64,000 nucleotides of DNA, taken from positions 62,001 through 126,000 of the forward strand of contig NZ_RHOB01000008.1 in NCBI RefSeq assembly GCF_003946085.1, given 5' to 3'. Shown one piece after another: positions 51,124-60,329 of the stretch. This DNA is from Levilactobacillus angrenensis. Its GTDB lineage: Bacteria; Bacillota; Bacilli; Lactobacillales; Lactobacillaceae. The notes under the pieces are model-generated. The model ran no database searches. It saw only the letters and a program-made list of their open reading frames with translations, and had not been told where the DNA came from. The translations under genes and the position numbers were made by a program. Every line of letters begins with the position of its first letter. The first letter of the stretch is position 1.

Positions 51124-52404
51124 TTGGAACTATCAAAATTATCTTCGTTTAGAAAATGGCTAATGATTGGACTACTAGCATTCTTCGGTCGAGCGATTGC
51201 CAACGTTCCTTACTTACGCGAAGTGTATTATGATCAGATTATTAGCGCACTGCACATTACGAACACACAGCTGGGATTGCTGTCTAGTGCGGTGGGAATC
51301 GCTAGTTTAGTTGGTTACTTTTTTGGTGGCTTTTTGGCCGACAGAATTAGTTCGAAGAAAATGATTATGGTCTCTGGTGTTGTCGGGGGATTATTCTCTC
51401 TGTGGTACATGGCTCTGCCGTCTTTTCCCATTTTATTATTGATTCATGCTGTATTAGCCTTAGATGGCACGCTGATTTTCTGGGCAGCGTATGTCCGGAT
51501 TATTCGGATATTAGGGGGTAGTGAAGGACAAGGGAAATATTATGGCTTTGCGGAAGGTATTCGTGCAGGGTTTGGTATTCTTCTTCCCATTACCACGACA
51601 TTTATTTTGGCGCAATTTGTGAATGTTAAGCTGGGAATGAAGTCAGTCTTATTATTTTATGCAATTTGTTACTTTGCGACTAGTATCTTGGCAGCTTTCG
51701 TCTTGGTTGATGTTCGTGAAGATACCCAACCAGATCAGCCGCAGGCCAAAATAACTAAGGCAGACTATGTTGCGCTATTAAAAACGCCAGGACTATGGCT
51801 AGTCTCGTTCTTAATTTTTGGCACTTACTTAGTCTTTTCACTTCAGTCGTACACGACGCCCTATTTGACAGGAATGGGAGTCTCAAATGGTGTTGTCAGT
51901 ATGGTGGCAACGTTCCGCTCCTACGGGGTTGGTGTGATTGCTATGCCGCTGTTTGGAATCATGGCAGATAAGTGGCTGAAGTCCTCAGCCAAAGCTTGTG
52001 TGATTGGCATGACGTTGCTATTGCCATGTGCGCTAGCGATGCTATTTATCCCTAAGTCTGCACCAGTGGTTATCATCATAATGACCTTAGCTATTGGATT
52101 CTTAGCTAGTGGCACGCGCGGCGTTTACTATGCCACGCAAGATGAAGCACGGATTCCGGTTACGATGACGGGGACTGCAGCTGGCATCATTTCTACTATT
52201 GGATTTTTACCTGATGCATACGTCTTTACGCAAGTTGGTGCTTGGCTGGATAAGTATCCGGCTACGCAGGCTTATCATATGATTTGGATTTACATGGCAA
52301 TCGGTTGTTTAATTGCCATCGCTGCTGGTGGGGGCATTCTGTGGCTAGCCCTTCATCAGGGAACCAAGGTTAAGTCTAATGTTCAGACGCAGGATATTGC
52401 ATAG
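51124..52404 (+). CDS. MFS transporter of the lower-GC catabolic cluster
   Basis: A 426-residue carrier with 12 helices. Motif A-like GGFLADRISSKKMIMVSG follows helix 2. The sequence resembles anion or nitrate/oxalate-type MFS permeases more than drug pumps, including YTTPYLTGMGVSNGVVSMVA. Start TTG at 51124; GGAGG is 11-12 bases upstream. It lies 34 bases after the racemase-family gene and is probably co-transcribed, importing its substrate or exporting a product. Confidence 0.82.
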   Translation: MELSKLSSFRKWLMIGLLAFFGRAIANVPYLREVYYDQIISALHITNTQLGLLSSAVGIASLVGYFFGGFLADRISSKKMIMVSGVVGGLFSLWYMALPSFPILLLIHAVLALDGTLIFWAAYVRIIRILGGSEGQGKYYGFAEGIRAGFGILLPITTTFILAQFVNVKLGMKSVLLFYAICYFATSILAAFVLVDVREDTQPDQPQAKITKADYVALLKTPGLWLVSFLIFGTYLVFSLQSYTTPYLTGMGVSNGVVSMVATFRSYGVGVIAMPLFGIMADKWLKSSAKACVIGMTLLLPCALAMLFIPKSAPVVIIIMTLAIGFLASGTRGVYYATQDEARIPVTMTGTAAGIISTIGFLPDAYVFTQVGAWLDKYPATQAYHMIWIYMAIGCLIAIAAGGGILWLALHQGTKVKSNVQTQDIA

Positions 52405-52409
52405 TCAGT

Positions 52410-52447
52410 AAAAAGCACCACTCTAGATTTTCTAGGGTGATGCCTTT
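52410..52447. terminator. Bidirectional terminator
   Basis: AAAGCACCACTCTAGA / TCTAGGGTGATGCCTTT with wobbles, four-base loop, between convergent MFS and LysR genes. Confidence 0.82.
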
Positions 52448-52452
52448 GCTGG

Positions 52453-53319
52453 TTATGCAGGGATTGTGGCGAGGGAAACTTTGCTGCGAATCAACTGACC
52501 AAGACGCTGAACAATATCTCGATGTGTCTGATCCTTGCTAGTTAGTCCGACTTTCAGTGTGAACGGACAGTCGATTAAGTCAGTGGAGAGAATACGCATG
52601 TCAGTGGTAATGAGCGATTCGGGAAGTAAGGAGACGGCCACACCAGCTTGTACCGCTGAAGCAATGTTATCCATCATGGTGCTTTTAAATACCACTTTAA
52701 AGTTAGCGTCAGTTTTTTTCAGACATCTTAAGGAGTAGTTATTCACAATGCAATTATCTGAGAATAGCGCAACTGGGAGGGATTGGGATGCGTCAAGAGT
52801 TAGATCATGACTAGCTACCCAGAACATTTTTTCTTCCCAGAGGGGGTAATCGTCTGAATATTGCGGTTCCATAGCAACTAAGGAGATGTCAACTTTCCCT
52901 TCTGCCATTTGTTTTCGTAAGATACGGCTACGGGAGGCAACAATGTCAAAATTGTAATTGTTAAATTCTTGCTTGATTGTCGGATAGACTTTTTTGACGA
53001 GAAAGTCAACATAATCTGTGGGAACGCCAAGAGTGAGGGCGCCTTGCCAATCAACATTGCTCAGTGAATTGAATGCGGAATCATTTAGCTCTAAGATTTG
53101 TTGGGCGTATTTATACAGCGTTTCACCGGCCTGAGTCAGTGTAAGGGTATCTTTTTCCCGAATAAAAAGGGGTTCGCCCACTTGCTCCTCCAATTTTTTG
53201 ATCTGTGTACTGACAGAAGAGTGAGAACGGTAGACCATTTCAGCTGTCACATTAAACTTTTTAGTTTCAGCGGCAATGACGAAGGTATTCAAGTATTCGA
53301 GATTAAAGCGTTCTTGCAT
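52453..53319 (-). CDS. LysR-family regulator of the lower-GC cluster
   Basis: A 288-residue regulator. HTH: FNLEYLNTFVIAAETKKFN, TAEMVYRSHSSVSTQIKKL and EEQVGEPLFIREKDTLTLT; the effector domain follows. ATG at 53319 with AAGGA ten bases upstream is used; the 19 extra upstream residues do not belong to the family. It is convergent to the MFS gene and divergent from the MDR gene, so it probably controls the cluster. Confidence 0.88.
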   Translation of the reverse strand: MQERFNLEYLNTFVIAAETKKFNVTAEMVYRSHSSVSTQIKKLEEQVGEPLFIREKDTLTLTQAGETLYKYAQQILELNDSAFNSLSNVDWQGALTLGVPTDYVDFLVKKVYPTIKQEFNNYNFDIVASRSRILRKQMAEGKVDISLVAMEPQYSDDYPLWEEKMFWVASHDLTLDASQSLPVALFSDNCIVNNYSLRCLKKTDANFKVVFKSTMMDNIASAVQAGVAVSLLPESLITTDMRILSTDLIDCPFTLKVGLTSKDQTHRDIVQRLGQLIRSKVSLATIPA

Positions 53320-53394
53320 TCTATCAAATCCTTTTATGTTTTCGAGTTCCTTGTGCAAATCGTAGCATATAATCATTGCTACTTCAACGTTTAG

Positions 53395-53408
53395 TGAAAG
53401 CGTTTTAA
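53395..53408 (+). promoter_or_regulatory. Candidate cre site between LysR and MDR genes
   Basis: TGAAAGCGTTTTAA matches the consensus at 13 of 14 positions. Confidence 0.5.
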
Positions 53409-53562
53409 TTTATTGAACTCTAGGTTCATTATCATTTGATTGTCACTGAGCATGAGGAGCATATAATCGAAGATGGAAATACAAGTTAGGGATGCGCATC
53501 CGATAGCTGTATTGAGATTTAATTAATTTTGTGAATTCTTGAGCTACTAGGAGGAAATGAAC

Positions 53563-54663
53563 ATGACTGATATTCCAGAAAAAATGAGCGGTGTTTACTT
53601 AACGGGTAATGGTGGTTTTGATAAATTAGAGTACCGAGAAGATATTCCAGTGCCAACCCCTGAAGCCGGTGAAGTCTTGGTTAAAGTCGGTGCAGCTGCG
53701 GTCAACAACACGGATGTTAATACGCGGACTGGTTGGTATAGTAAGAAGGTTAAAGAGGAAAGTAATGCCGGTGGCGTCAAAGGGTTCAAAGAAGACGTTC
53801 ATGAAGATGGTACTTGGCTGGGTGAAGCCATGCATTTCCCACGTATCCAAGGGGCAGATGGCAGTGGCATTATCGTTGCGGTTGGGGATGGTGTCAGTTC
53901 TGATCGAATTGGACAACGTGTCTTGATTCGGACGATGCAAGAGCTACCGGCTAGTGATGAGGGCTTGGAATGCATTACGTTTGGTTCTGAATGTGATGGT
54001 AGCTTTGCGGAATACACCAAGACCTTGTCATCAGAAGCATTTGAAATTCATTCAGATCTAAGTGATGGAGAATTGGCGACTTTCCCATGTTCATATTCAA
54101 CGGCAGAAAACTTAGTGGTTCGGGTTGGCGTGAACAAGGGTGACGTTGTTTTAGTCACCGGAGCTTCTGGAGGTGTTGGCTCAGCACTGGTTCAATTAGT
54201 TAAGATTCGCGGTGCTAAGGTCATTGCCGTTTGTGACCCAGGGCAAGAAGATCGGGTCAAGGGTTATGGCGCTGATGAGATTCTGCTACGTGGTGATAGC
54301 TTTGTTGAGAAGATTGGCAAGATGAAGGTAGACGTTGTTTTGGACATGGTGGCGGGTCCACAATGGCCGGAATTGTTGGAAGTCTTGAAGAAAGGCGGCA
54401 AATATGGCGTCGTTGGTGCTATTGGTGGGCCAATGGTGGACTTAGATGTACGTAACCTGTACTTGAAAGACTTGAGTTTATTTGGGAGCACCTATCAGAC
54501 TAAAGAAGCCTTCACGAACTTAATTAGCTATATTGAGAAAGGTCAAATTAAGCCAGTCGTTGCTAAAGAATTCCCATTGAAGGATATCGTTAAAGCACAA
54601 AAAGTCTTTCTTTCCAAGACGTTAGTCGGTAAGATTGTTTTGAACGTGAACCCCCAAAACTAG
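53563..54663 (+). CDS. Zinc-independent MDR oxidoreductase (quinone-oxidoreductase type)
   Basis: A 366-residue dehydrogenase/reductase. The GroES-like N-domain (about 15-140) lacks the zinc-binding Cys cluster, and the Rossmann motif is LVTGASGGVGSALVQL with the following AVCDPGQEDR. It is longer than typical quinone reductases by an insert near 60-85 (YSKKVKEESNAGGVKGFKED). ATG at 53563 is eight bases after AGGAGG; ATG at 53557 is too close. Together with BCCT and the racemase-family enzyme it suggests catabolism of a betaine or cyclic amino acid. Confidence 0.85.
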   Translation: MTDIPEKMSGVYLTGNGGFDKLEYREDIPVPTPEAGEVLVKVGAAAVNNTDVNTRTGWYSKKVKEESNAGGVKGFKEDVHEDGTWLGEAMHFPRIQGADGSGIIVAVGDGVSSDRIGQRVLIRTMQELPASDEGLECITFGSECDGSFAEYTKTLSSEAFEIHSDLSDGELATFPCSYSTAENLVVRVGVNKGDVVLVTGASGGVGSALVQLVKIRGAKVIAVCDPGQEDRVKGYGADEILLRGDSFVEKIGKMKVDVVLDMVAGPQWPELLEVLKKGGKYGVVGAIGGPMVDLDVRNLYLKDLSLFGSTYQTKEAFTNLISYIEKGQIKPVVAKEFPLKDIVKAQKVFLSKTLVGKIVLNVNPQN

Positions 54664-54698
54664 AAAAGATTAGCTGATGTTCAGAAAGGTGTAGGCAT

Positions 54699-56273
54699 AT
54701 GCGGCTCAAACAACGGCTTAAACTCATACGCAAATTCATAGACCTCAAAGTGTTTTTAGTTCCAGCAGTTTTAGTTTTGTTGGTTATTGTAGCGGGGGTA
54801 TTTTATCATAAGCAATTTGGACAATTGGTAAATGCAACCTTTCAATGGTCACAACGGTATTTTAGCTGGCTCTATGCATTGGTTACCTTTAGTTTTATCC
54901 CGTTTTGTGTGTGGGCAGCCTGGGGCAAGCAAGGTCAAATTCGGTTGGGGGGCAAGCAAGCTCAACCTAGTATGTCAATGGCAACTTGGATTTCGATTAC
55001 GTTTACCTCAGGCATGGCTCTAGGCGTTGTCTTCTACGGTGTTAGCGAAGGACTGACGAATTATATGACGCCGCCGCCCTTTACGCACTTACTGCCGCAT
55101 AGTGCTGCCGCTGCCGAAACCGCACTACAGTATGTATACTTGCACTGGGGATTTCAGGCTTATGGTATTTACACGGCAGCGGGTCTGTGCTTCGCCTTTG
55201 CACTGTGGAATTTGAAACAGAAATTCGCGCTTAATTCGGCATTACAGCCATTGTTGCATGAACAAGCAAATGGCTGGATGGGTCAGCTAGTCAATTGGTT
55301 GTGCCTATATGTCCTGGTGGCCTCACTGGGAACCAACGTTGGTTTAGGGACATTGCAGTTATCAACGGGATTTCGCTATATGACTAAGTTGGCAATTAAG
55401 CCGTTGGTGTTACAGATCCTTATCATTGCCATATTGGGCATAATCGGTATCTACGCGGCCTGTTCCGGTATTCACCGGGGTATCAAGTTAGTCAGTAACA
55501 TTAACATGAGTGTTTTCGCAACGTTACTGGCTTGGGCGTTTATCTTTGGTGGATCCGTGTTCATCTTAAATAATACGTTGTCTTCAATTGGCGGCTATCT
55601 GAATAATTTTGTTGAAATGGGATTATATTTAGAACCTGTGAAACAGACGGGATGGGTAGCCAAAAATACAATTTATTATTGGGCTTGGTGGACAACAGTA
55701 GCACCAATCACGGGCTTGTTTTTGGCTCGGTTGGCTAGGGGACGAACGATTCGTCAGTTTGTGTTGGTCAATTTGCTAGTGCCAGTTGGGTTCATCTTCA
55801 TTTGGTTTGGAACGTTTGGTTCATCAGCCATTTTTACTCAGATGCATCATGTTGATATCTGGCGTGATTTGCAGACGAAAGGTTATCCGGTGGCATTCTT
55901 CGCTTACCTGAACACGTTACCTTGGGGGAATTTGATGATGATTCTGGGATTGATTGCGGTGATTCTCTCATTCGTAACTCAGTACGAATCAATGATTTAT
56001 TCAATTGCTGAGATGTCAGTAAATCAATCGGAGCTGTTGCCAAATGATCATCGGGTCAATTATCTGAAGATATTTTGGGGCATAGCGATGTCATTGATGG
56101 GATTCATCCTGATTCAGTCAGGCGGGCTAACCACAGTTCAGACGTCGGTGGTTGTTCTTGGAATTCCGATTCTCTTGATTCTGGTTGCCTATGTTGTTGG
56201 GTTTATCAGGGCAATCAGAAGGTATGATGAAACAGTGGTTGCAATCAAGTGTGTGGACGACGCTAAAAAATAA
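54699..56273 (+). CDS. BCCT-family transporter
   Basis: A 524-residue carrier with 12 helices, from the family that imports betaine, carnitine, choline or proline betaine. The signature stretch WAWWTTVAPITGLFLARLA, with RGRTIRQF, is present, as is the FTSGMALGVVFYGVSEGL segment in helix 3. Basic termini suit the family but an osmosensor tail is short. It follows the MDR gene by 36 bases. Substrate is inferred to be a quaternary amine; not provable here. Confidence 0.9.
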   Translation: MRLKQRLKLIRKFIDLKVFLVPAVLVLLVIVAGVFYHKQFGQLVNATFQWSQRYFSWLYALVTFSFIPFCVWAAWGKQGQIRLGGKQAQPSMSMATWISITFTSGMALGVVFYGVSEGLTNYMTPPPFTHLLPHSAAAAETALQYVYLHWGFQAYGIYTAAGLCFAFALWNLKQKFALNSALQPLLHEQANGWMGQLVNWLCLYVLVASLGTNVGLGTLQLSTGFRYMTKLAIKPLVLQILIIAILGIIGIYAACSGIHRGIKLVSNINMSVFATLLAWAFIFGGSVFILNNTLSSIGGYLNNFVEMGLYLEPVKQTGWVAKNTIYYWAWWTTVAPITGLFLARLARGRTIRQFVLVNLLVPVGFIFIWFGTFGSSAIFTQMHHVDIWRDLQTKGYPVAFFAYLNTLPWGNLMMILGLIAVILSFVTQYESMIYSIAEMSVNQSELLPNDHRVNYLKIFWGIAMSLMGFILIQSGGLTTVQTSVVVLGIPILLILVAYVVGFIRAIRRYDETVVAIKCVDDAKK

Positions 56274-56304
56274 ATCGGCTTTGTCGCGGGCACCGGTAAG
56301 GCTG

Positions 56305-56351
56305 ACGTTAAAAACGACCACCGAATTTTTCTCGGTGGTCGTTTTTAACGT
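56305..56351. terminator. Bidirectional terminator
   Basis: Perfect 20-bp stem ACGTTAAAAACGACCACCGA (56305-56324) with 56332-56351, seven-base loop, between BCCT and ROK genes. Confidence 0.95.
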
Positions 56352-56366
56352 ATTGGTAAGTTGCTG

Positions 56367-57485
56367 CTAAATGTCTTGTAGCTGTTGCCGGATTGCTGGG
56401 ATTGCTGCCCCAATCGCAACGGCGTGATTGCTGACGGTTCCCAGTCGTAGATAACTTTCTGTTTCGGGAAAGACGGAGCGTTTTTTCAAACGTTGCTTAA
56501 GGTCAGCTAGATTTTCCGCAGTCAGATGCTTAGTTAGTCCGCCAGCGATAACGAGTGGAATGTCAACGAACATATGAAGGTTGTAAATGGCTGCTGACAG
56601 GTAATCTAAGTATTGATCAAAGCGTTGACTGATGGCCGGAACACCTTGGGCGAGCTGTTCAAAGAAACTCGTGCATGACTCATCTTCCTGGAGCAGGGAG
56701 CTTAAAGAGCAGTAGGTTTCAATGCAACCACGACGTCCGCAGTAGCAGACGGGGCCACTCGATGCGTTGAGCGTAATGTGTTCCATGGTGCCATTACGGC
56801 CACTGGGGCTGTTCAGCATGCGGCCGTTCACGATCACTGCGGTTCCAATGTGCTCGCCAATCGACAAGAATATCCCATCTGTGGGGTGCTGGCTGTATTC
56901 AGCACGAGCCACGCAGTCTGCGTCATGGTAGAAGGTGACTGGGAAGGGAAGATACTGTGCAAAAGTAGCGGCCTTCATACCAGTACAATTGAGAATTTTC
57001 CCATAGAGAATCGTGGTGCCATCACCATCGATTAAGCCTTGAATACCAATGCCAACGTGAGAAATCTGGTTTTGACTAAAGCCGTGTTCTTGGACTAGGG
57101 CTAAAATAGCTTGTGCCAAGGCTTGCGCGTACTGATCGTCGTTGGCGAAGTCTAGATTGCTGGTCTGCAGGGCCATGACCTCATTTTTTAAGTTAAGTAC
57201 GGCCAGCGTTGCCCGGTGTGCAAAGATTTCAACACCGATACTTAGGCTGACGTTGGGGTCAATGGTGTAGGCAGTGGCCCGGCGACCAATGAGTGATTTC
57301 AATTGCCCATTTTTTACGATTAATTTTTGTTCGGTTAATTTTTGCAAGTTAGAGCTAACCGTGGGAAGGCTTAAGTTCAGCTGATCCGCGATGTCTTGCT
57401 TAGATAATTTTTCATTGTCGTAGAGCAAATGGTAAATGTCTGAGTAGTTTGAATGTTTGATGGATTGCATGTTACTGGTACTCAT
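56367..57485 (-). CDS. ROK-family transcriptional repressor (XylR/NagC type)
   Basis: A 372-residue repressor. The N-terminal HTH (LSKQDIADQLNLSLPTVSSNL) is followed by the ROK sugar-binding domain; the zinc motif CYCGRRGCIE is intact. It is convergent to the BCCT gene and divergent from the GPH symporter, and an inverted repeat near the symporter recurs before the SDR gene, so it is the presumed regulator of both units. AAGGAG six bases before ATG. The inducer is likely a pentose or polyol. Confidence 0.9.
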   Translation of the reverse strand: MSTSNMQSIKHSNYSDIYHLLYDNEKLSKQDIADQLNLSLPTVSSNLQKLTEQKLIVKNGQLKSLIGRRATAYTIDPNVSLSIGVEIFAHRATLAVLNLKNEVMALQTSNLDFANDDQYAQALAQAILALVQEHGFSQNQISHVGIGIQGLIDGDGTTILYGKILNCTGMKAATFAQYLPFPVTFYHDADCVARAEYSQHPTDGIFLSIGEHIGTAVIVNGRMLNSPSGRNGTMEHITLNASSGPVCYCGRRGCIETYCSLSSLLQEDESCTSFFEQLAQGVPAISQRFDQYLDYLSAAIYNLHMFVDIPLVIAGGLTKHLTAENLADLKQRLKKRSVFPETESYLRLGTVSNHAVAIGAAIPAIRQQLQDI

Positions 57486-57806
57486 AGCTAACTCCTTTAC
57501 ATATTTTGTGGGTAACGATGGTGAGAATCCGGAGGTGAAGCCGCATCCTCAGACACAACCAGCCGTTATTACCCTTCAGTGTAGCACAAATTAGCCTGAA
57601 GAAAGTCAATTTATAAAATAATGTAACCGCTGTCTTTGAGGGTGGCTTAGCCAAGCTTTTCTGCAAAATCGCTATTGAAATAAATGATCAAGTGAAAGTT
57701 ATTTGAAAATAATTGCTTTATTGGTATAGGTTTATGAGGTCCAACAAACAGGTAATTGTGATTAATTGGACCAATTGTGAAATAAATAATTATAAAGAAA
57801 AAGGAT

Positions 57807-57872
57807 TGCACCCGAAAACGTTTGCAGATATAATAGCAATCGAATTAGTTTTATAAAATGATTTTATAAAAC
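57807..57872 (+). promoter_or_regulatory. Symporter promoter with cre and palindromic operator
   Basis: TTGCAC (57807-57812), 17-bp spacer, TATAAT (57830-57835). The spacer contains a cre site (minus-strand TGCAAACGTTTTCG, 57814-57827, 13 of 14). Downstream, GTTTTATAAAA-TGA-TTTTATAAAAC (57848-57872) is a perfect 11-bp inverted repeat, the likely ROK operator. The rest of 57486-57806 shows no feature. Confidence 0.8.
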
Positions 57873-57903
57873 CACATAAGCAAATTTTAGAGAGGTGCTT
57901 CTG

Positions 57904-59331
57904 GTGAGAAAATATATTTCCTATGCGCTAGGAACGTTTGGACACGACGCGTTTTATAATACGCTGAGTATTTACTTCATGATGTTTCTGACGAGTCAGC
58001 TGTTTACGAACAGCGGTGACGAAAAGATGGTCGGGATTGTGACGACGATGGTCGTTGTAATCCGTGTTGGTGAAATCATGTTTGACCCGATGATTGGGGG
58101 TATCGTTGACAATACGAATACCCGCTGGGGAAAATTCCGACCGTGGATCATGATTGGTTCTGTCGTAGCGGCCATCGGGTTGGTCTTCCTGTTCTCAGAC
58201 TACTTTGGGTTAGCCTGGAACAGTCCGATTTTTTACTTAGTCTTGGTAGCGATTACATTCTTGATGATTGATGTTTTCTATTCGTTTAGCGATATCGCAT
58301 TGTGGTCGATGCTGCCAGCGGTTAGCTTGGATAATCGGACCCGGACGAAATTTGGGACCGCTTCACGGATTGGCTCTACGTTAGGGGCACAGATTGTCAT
58401 CGTCATTATTACACCAGCGATTTTGCTATTTTCTCATCTGATTTCTAAGGTGCCATATGGCCAACAGACTCGTGCTGGCTGGACCGGGTACGTTCTCATC
58501 GTTGCCCTGTTATGTGTGGGTGGCGCGCTGATTACTTGCTTGAACCTGAAGGAAGAACATAACCTGATTCGGGCCAACGTTAAACACACGACGGTCTCCG
58601 ACATTTTTCGTGCAATTGGCCGCAATAAGCAATTGCTGTGGACGGCGGCTTCGTATTTCTTGTTTGCCTTCAGTTACGTGGTCACCAATTCACTGCTGAT
58701 GTATTACTTTACTTATCGGCTGGGCAACGCGGCGGCCTACACCTGGGTTGGGGTCATCACGTGTATTCTCGGGGTCATTTCTGTGGGACTGTTCCCAACG
58801 TTGGAGACGCTGATTCATCGCAAGGCCATCTACATTGGTGGGATTGTCTTTATGTTGATTGGCTATGTGATTTTCCTATTTGCGGGCCAAAGCTTGGGCC
58901 TGGTCCTGTTAGCCGTATCGTTCTACTTCTTCCCATACCCGCTGATTTTCTTGGCAACTTTAATGACAATTACCGACAGTGTCGAATATGGTCAGCTGGT
59001 CAATGGTGTTCGTAATGAGTCTGTTACCCTGTCTGTAAGGCCACTGATTGATAAATTAGCAGGGGCTGCTTCCAATGGTATCGTTGGGATTGTCGCCGTT
59101 GTTGCCGGGATGACAGGAAATGCCAAGCCGGCTGATATTACGGCGGCGGGCGTGACACAATTCAATTTATTTATGTTCTATATTCCCATCGTTTTATTGG
59201 TTTTGGCAGCGCTTTTATTTTACTTCAAGGTCGATCTAACGGAAGCCAAGCACCAAAAGATTGTGGCAGAATTACAGAAGCGGTTGAAGCGTGAGCGAAC
59301 CCTTAAGGAGGCGGATTCAGAGATCAATTAA
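57904..59331 (+). CDS. GPH-family sugar symporter
   Basis: A 475-residue carrier of the glycoside-pentoside-hexuronide:cation symporter family with 12 helices. YISYALGTFGHDAFYNTLSI at the N-terminus and MFDPMIGGIVDNTNTRWGKF with RPWIMIG are the conserved blocks. GTG at 57904 with AGAGGTG six bases upstream is preferred to GTG at 57895, which overlaps that site. No PTS-IIA-like tail is present. It probably imports the polyol or pentose used by the downstream SDR and kinase. Confidence 0.88.
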   Translation: MRKYISYALGTFGHDAFYNTLSIYFMMFLTSQLFTNSGDEKMVGIVTTMVVVIRVGEIMFDPMIGGIVDNTNTRWGKFRPWIMIGSVVAAIGLVFLFSDYFGLAWNSPIFYLVLVAITFLMIDVFYSFSDIALWSMLPAVSLDNRTRTKFGTASRIGSTLGAQIVIVIITPAILLFSHLISKVPYGQQTRAGWTGYVLIVALLCVGGALITCLNLKEEHNLIRANVKHTTVSDIFRAIGRNKQLLWTAASYFLFAFSYVVTNSLLMYYFTYRLGNAAAYTWVGVITCILGVISVGLFPTLETLIHRKAIYIGGIVFMLIGYVIFLFAGQSLGLVLLAVSFYFFPYPLIFLATLMTITDSVEYGQLVNGVRNESVTLSVRPLIDKLAGAASNGIVGIVAVVAGMTGNAKPADITAAGVTQFNLFMFYIPIVLLVLAALLFYFKVDLTEAKHQKIVAELQKRLKRERTLKEADSEIN

Positions 59332-59342
59332 TATTACAAAAA

Positions 59343-59434
59343 TGAAAACGGTGTCAAAAAGCTATTGACTTTTAAAAAGAATGGCATTATGCTTATTCAC
59401 GAATTAAACAAAGTCGTTTTATAAAAAGACTTTG
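59343..59434 (+). promoter_or_regulatory. SDR-kinase promoter with cre-like site and operator
   Basis: TGAAAACGGTGTCA (59343-59356, 13 of 14 to cre), TTGACT (59365-59370), 17-bp spacer, TATGCT (59388-59393). GTTTTATAAAA (59416-59426), the operator half-site of the symporter promoter, lies inside CAAAGTC..GACTTTG (59409-59434). Confidence 0.78.
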
Positions 59435-59453
59435 AATTTAGGAGGAATTATTC

Positions 59454-60230
59454 ATGGGTATTTTGGATCGTATGCGTTTGGATGGTAAGAAAGCCTACGT
59501 CACTGGCGGGGCACAAGGATTAGGTAAGGCCATGGCTACTGGATTGGCTGAAGCCGGTGCCGATGTAGCCATTGTTGATATTAACATCGACAAGGCACAA
59601 GCAACTGCTGCTGAAATCGCCAAGGCCACAGGGCAAAAGGCCATCGCAATTCAAACCGATGTCACGGATCCCGACCAAGTTCAAAACATGGTCGACACGG
59701 TCGTTAAGGAATTAGGGGGCTTGGATGCCGCATTCAACAACGCTGGGGTTTGCTTGAATGTGCCAGCCGAAAAGATGACCTTCGCGCAATGGCAAAAGGT
59801 CGTTAACCTGAACCTGAATGCTGTGTTCCTGTGCTCTACGGCAGCTGGTCGTTACATGTTGAAGCAAGGTTCTGGTTCCATTGTGAACACGGCTTCCATG
59901 TCTGCTCACATCGTGAACCGGCCACAACCACAATGCTCTTACAATGCTACGAAGGCCGGGGTTATTCAATTATCTAAGTCCTTAGCGATTGAATGGGCTA
60001 AGAAGGGCGTGCGGGTCAACACCATGAGTCCTGGTTACATGGGTACTGACTTGACCTTGAACTCTGAAGACTTGAAGCCATTGATCAAGACCTGGAATGA
60101 CTGGGCACCACTTGGCCGTTTGGGTGAACCAAATGAATTACAAGGCATGGCTGTTTACTTGGCCGGCGATACCAGCAGCTTCTCAACGGGTGCTGACTAC
60201 TTAGTTGATGGTGCCTTCACCGCATGGTAG
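59454..60230 (+). CDS. SDR-family polyol or ketose dehydrogenase
   Basis: A 258-residue NAD(P)-dependent enzyme. Cofactor motif TGGAQGLGKAMA, NNAG in AAFNNAGVCL, catalytic NTASMSA and YNATKAG, with SPGYMGTD typical of the gluconate-5-dehydrogenase/sorbose-reductase-like branch. AGGAGG before ATG. It likely interconverts a polyol and a ketose, whose product is phosphorylated by the next gene. Confidence 0.9.
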   Translation: MGILDRMRLDGKKAYVTGGAQGLGKAMATGLAEAGADVAIVDINIDKAQATAAEIAKATGQKAIAIQTDVTDPDQVQNMVDTVVKELGGLDAAFNNAGVCLNVPAEKMTFAQWQKVVNLNLNAVFLCSTAAGRYMLKQGSGSIVNTASMSAHIVNRPQPQCSYNATKAGVIQLSKSLAIEWAKKGVRVNTMSPGYMGTDLTLNSEDLKPLIKTWNDWAPLGRLGEPNELQGMAVYLAGDTSSFSTGADYLVDGAFTAW

Positions 60231-60246
60231 ACCGTTGTTGGTTCGT

Positions 60247-60283
60247 CGCTAGTTACGCGTGCCGGTGAGCACGATAGTTAGCG
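60247..60283 (+). promoter_or_regulatory. Hairpin between SDR and kinase genes
   Basis: Outer pair CGCTA/TAGCG and inner stem CGTGC/GCACG with a six-base loop. No T-run; possibly a processing or stability element in the shared mRNA. Confidence 0.45.
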
Positions 60284-60329
60284 GTGGGCTAATTATAGAA
60301 ATTACTAGGAAAAGAGAGGAATACCACTC

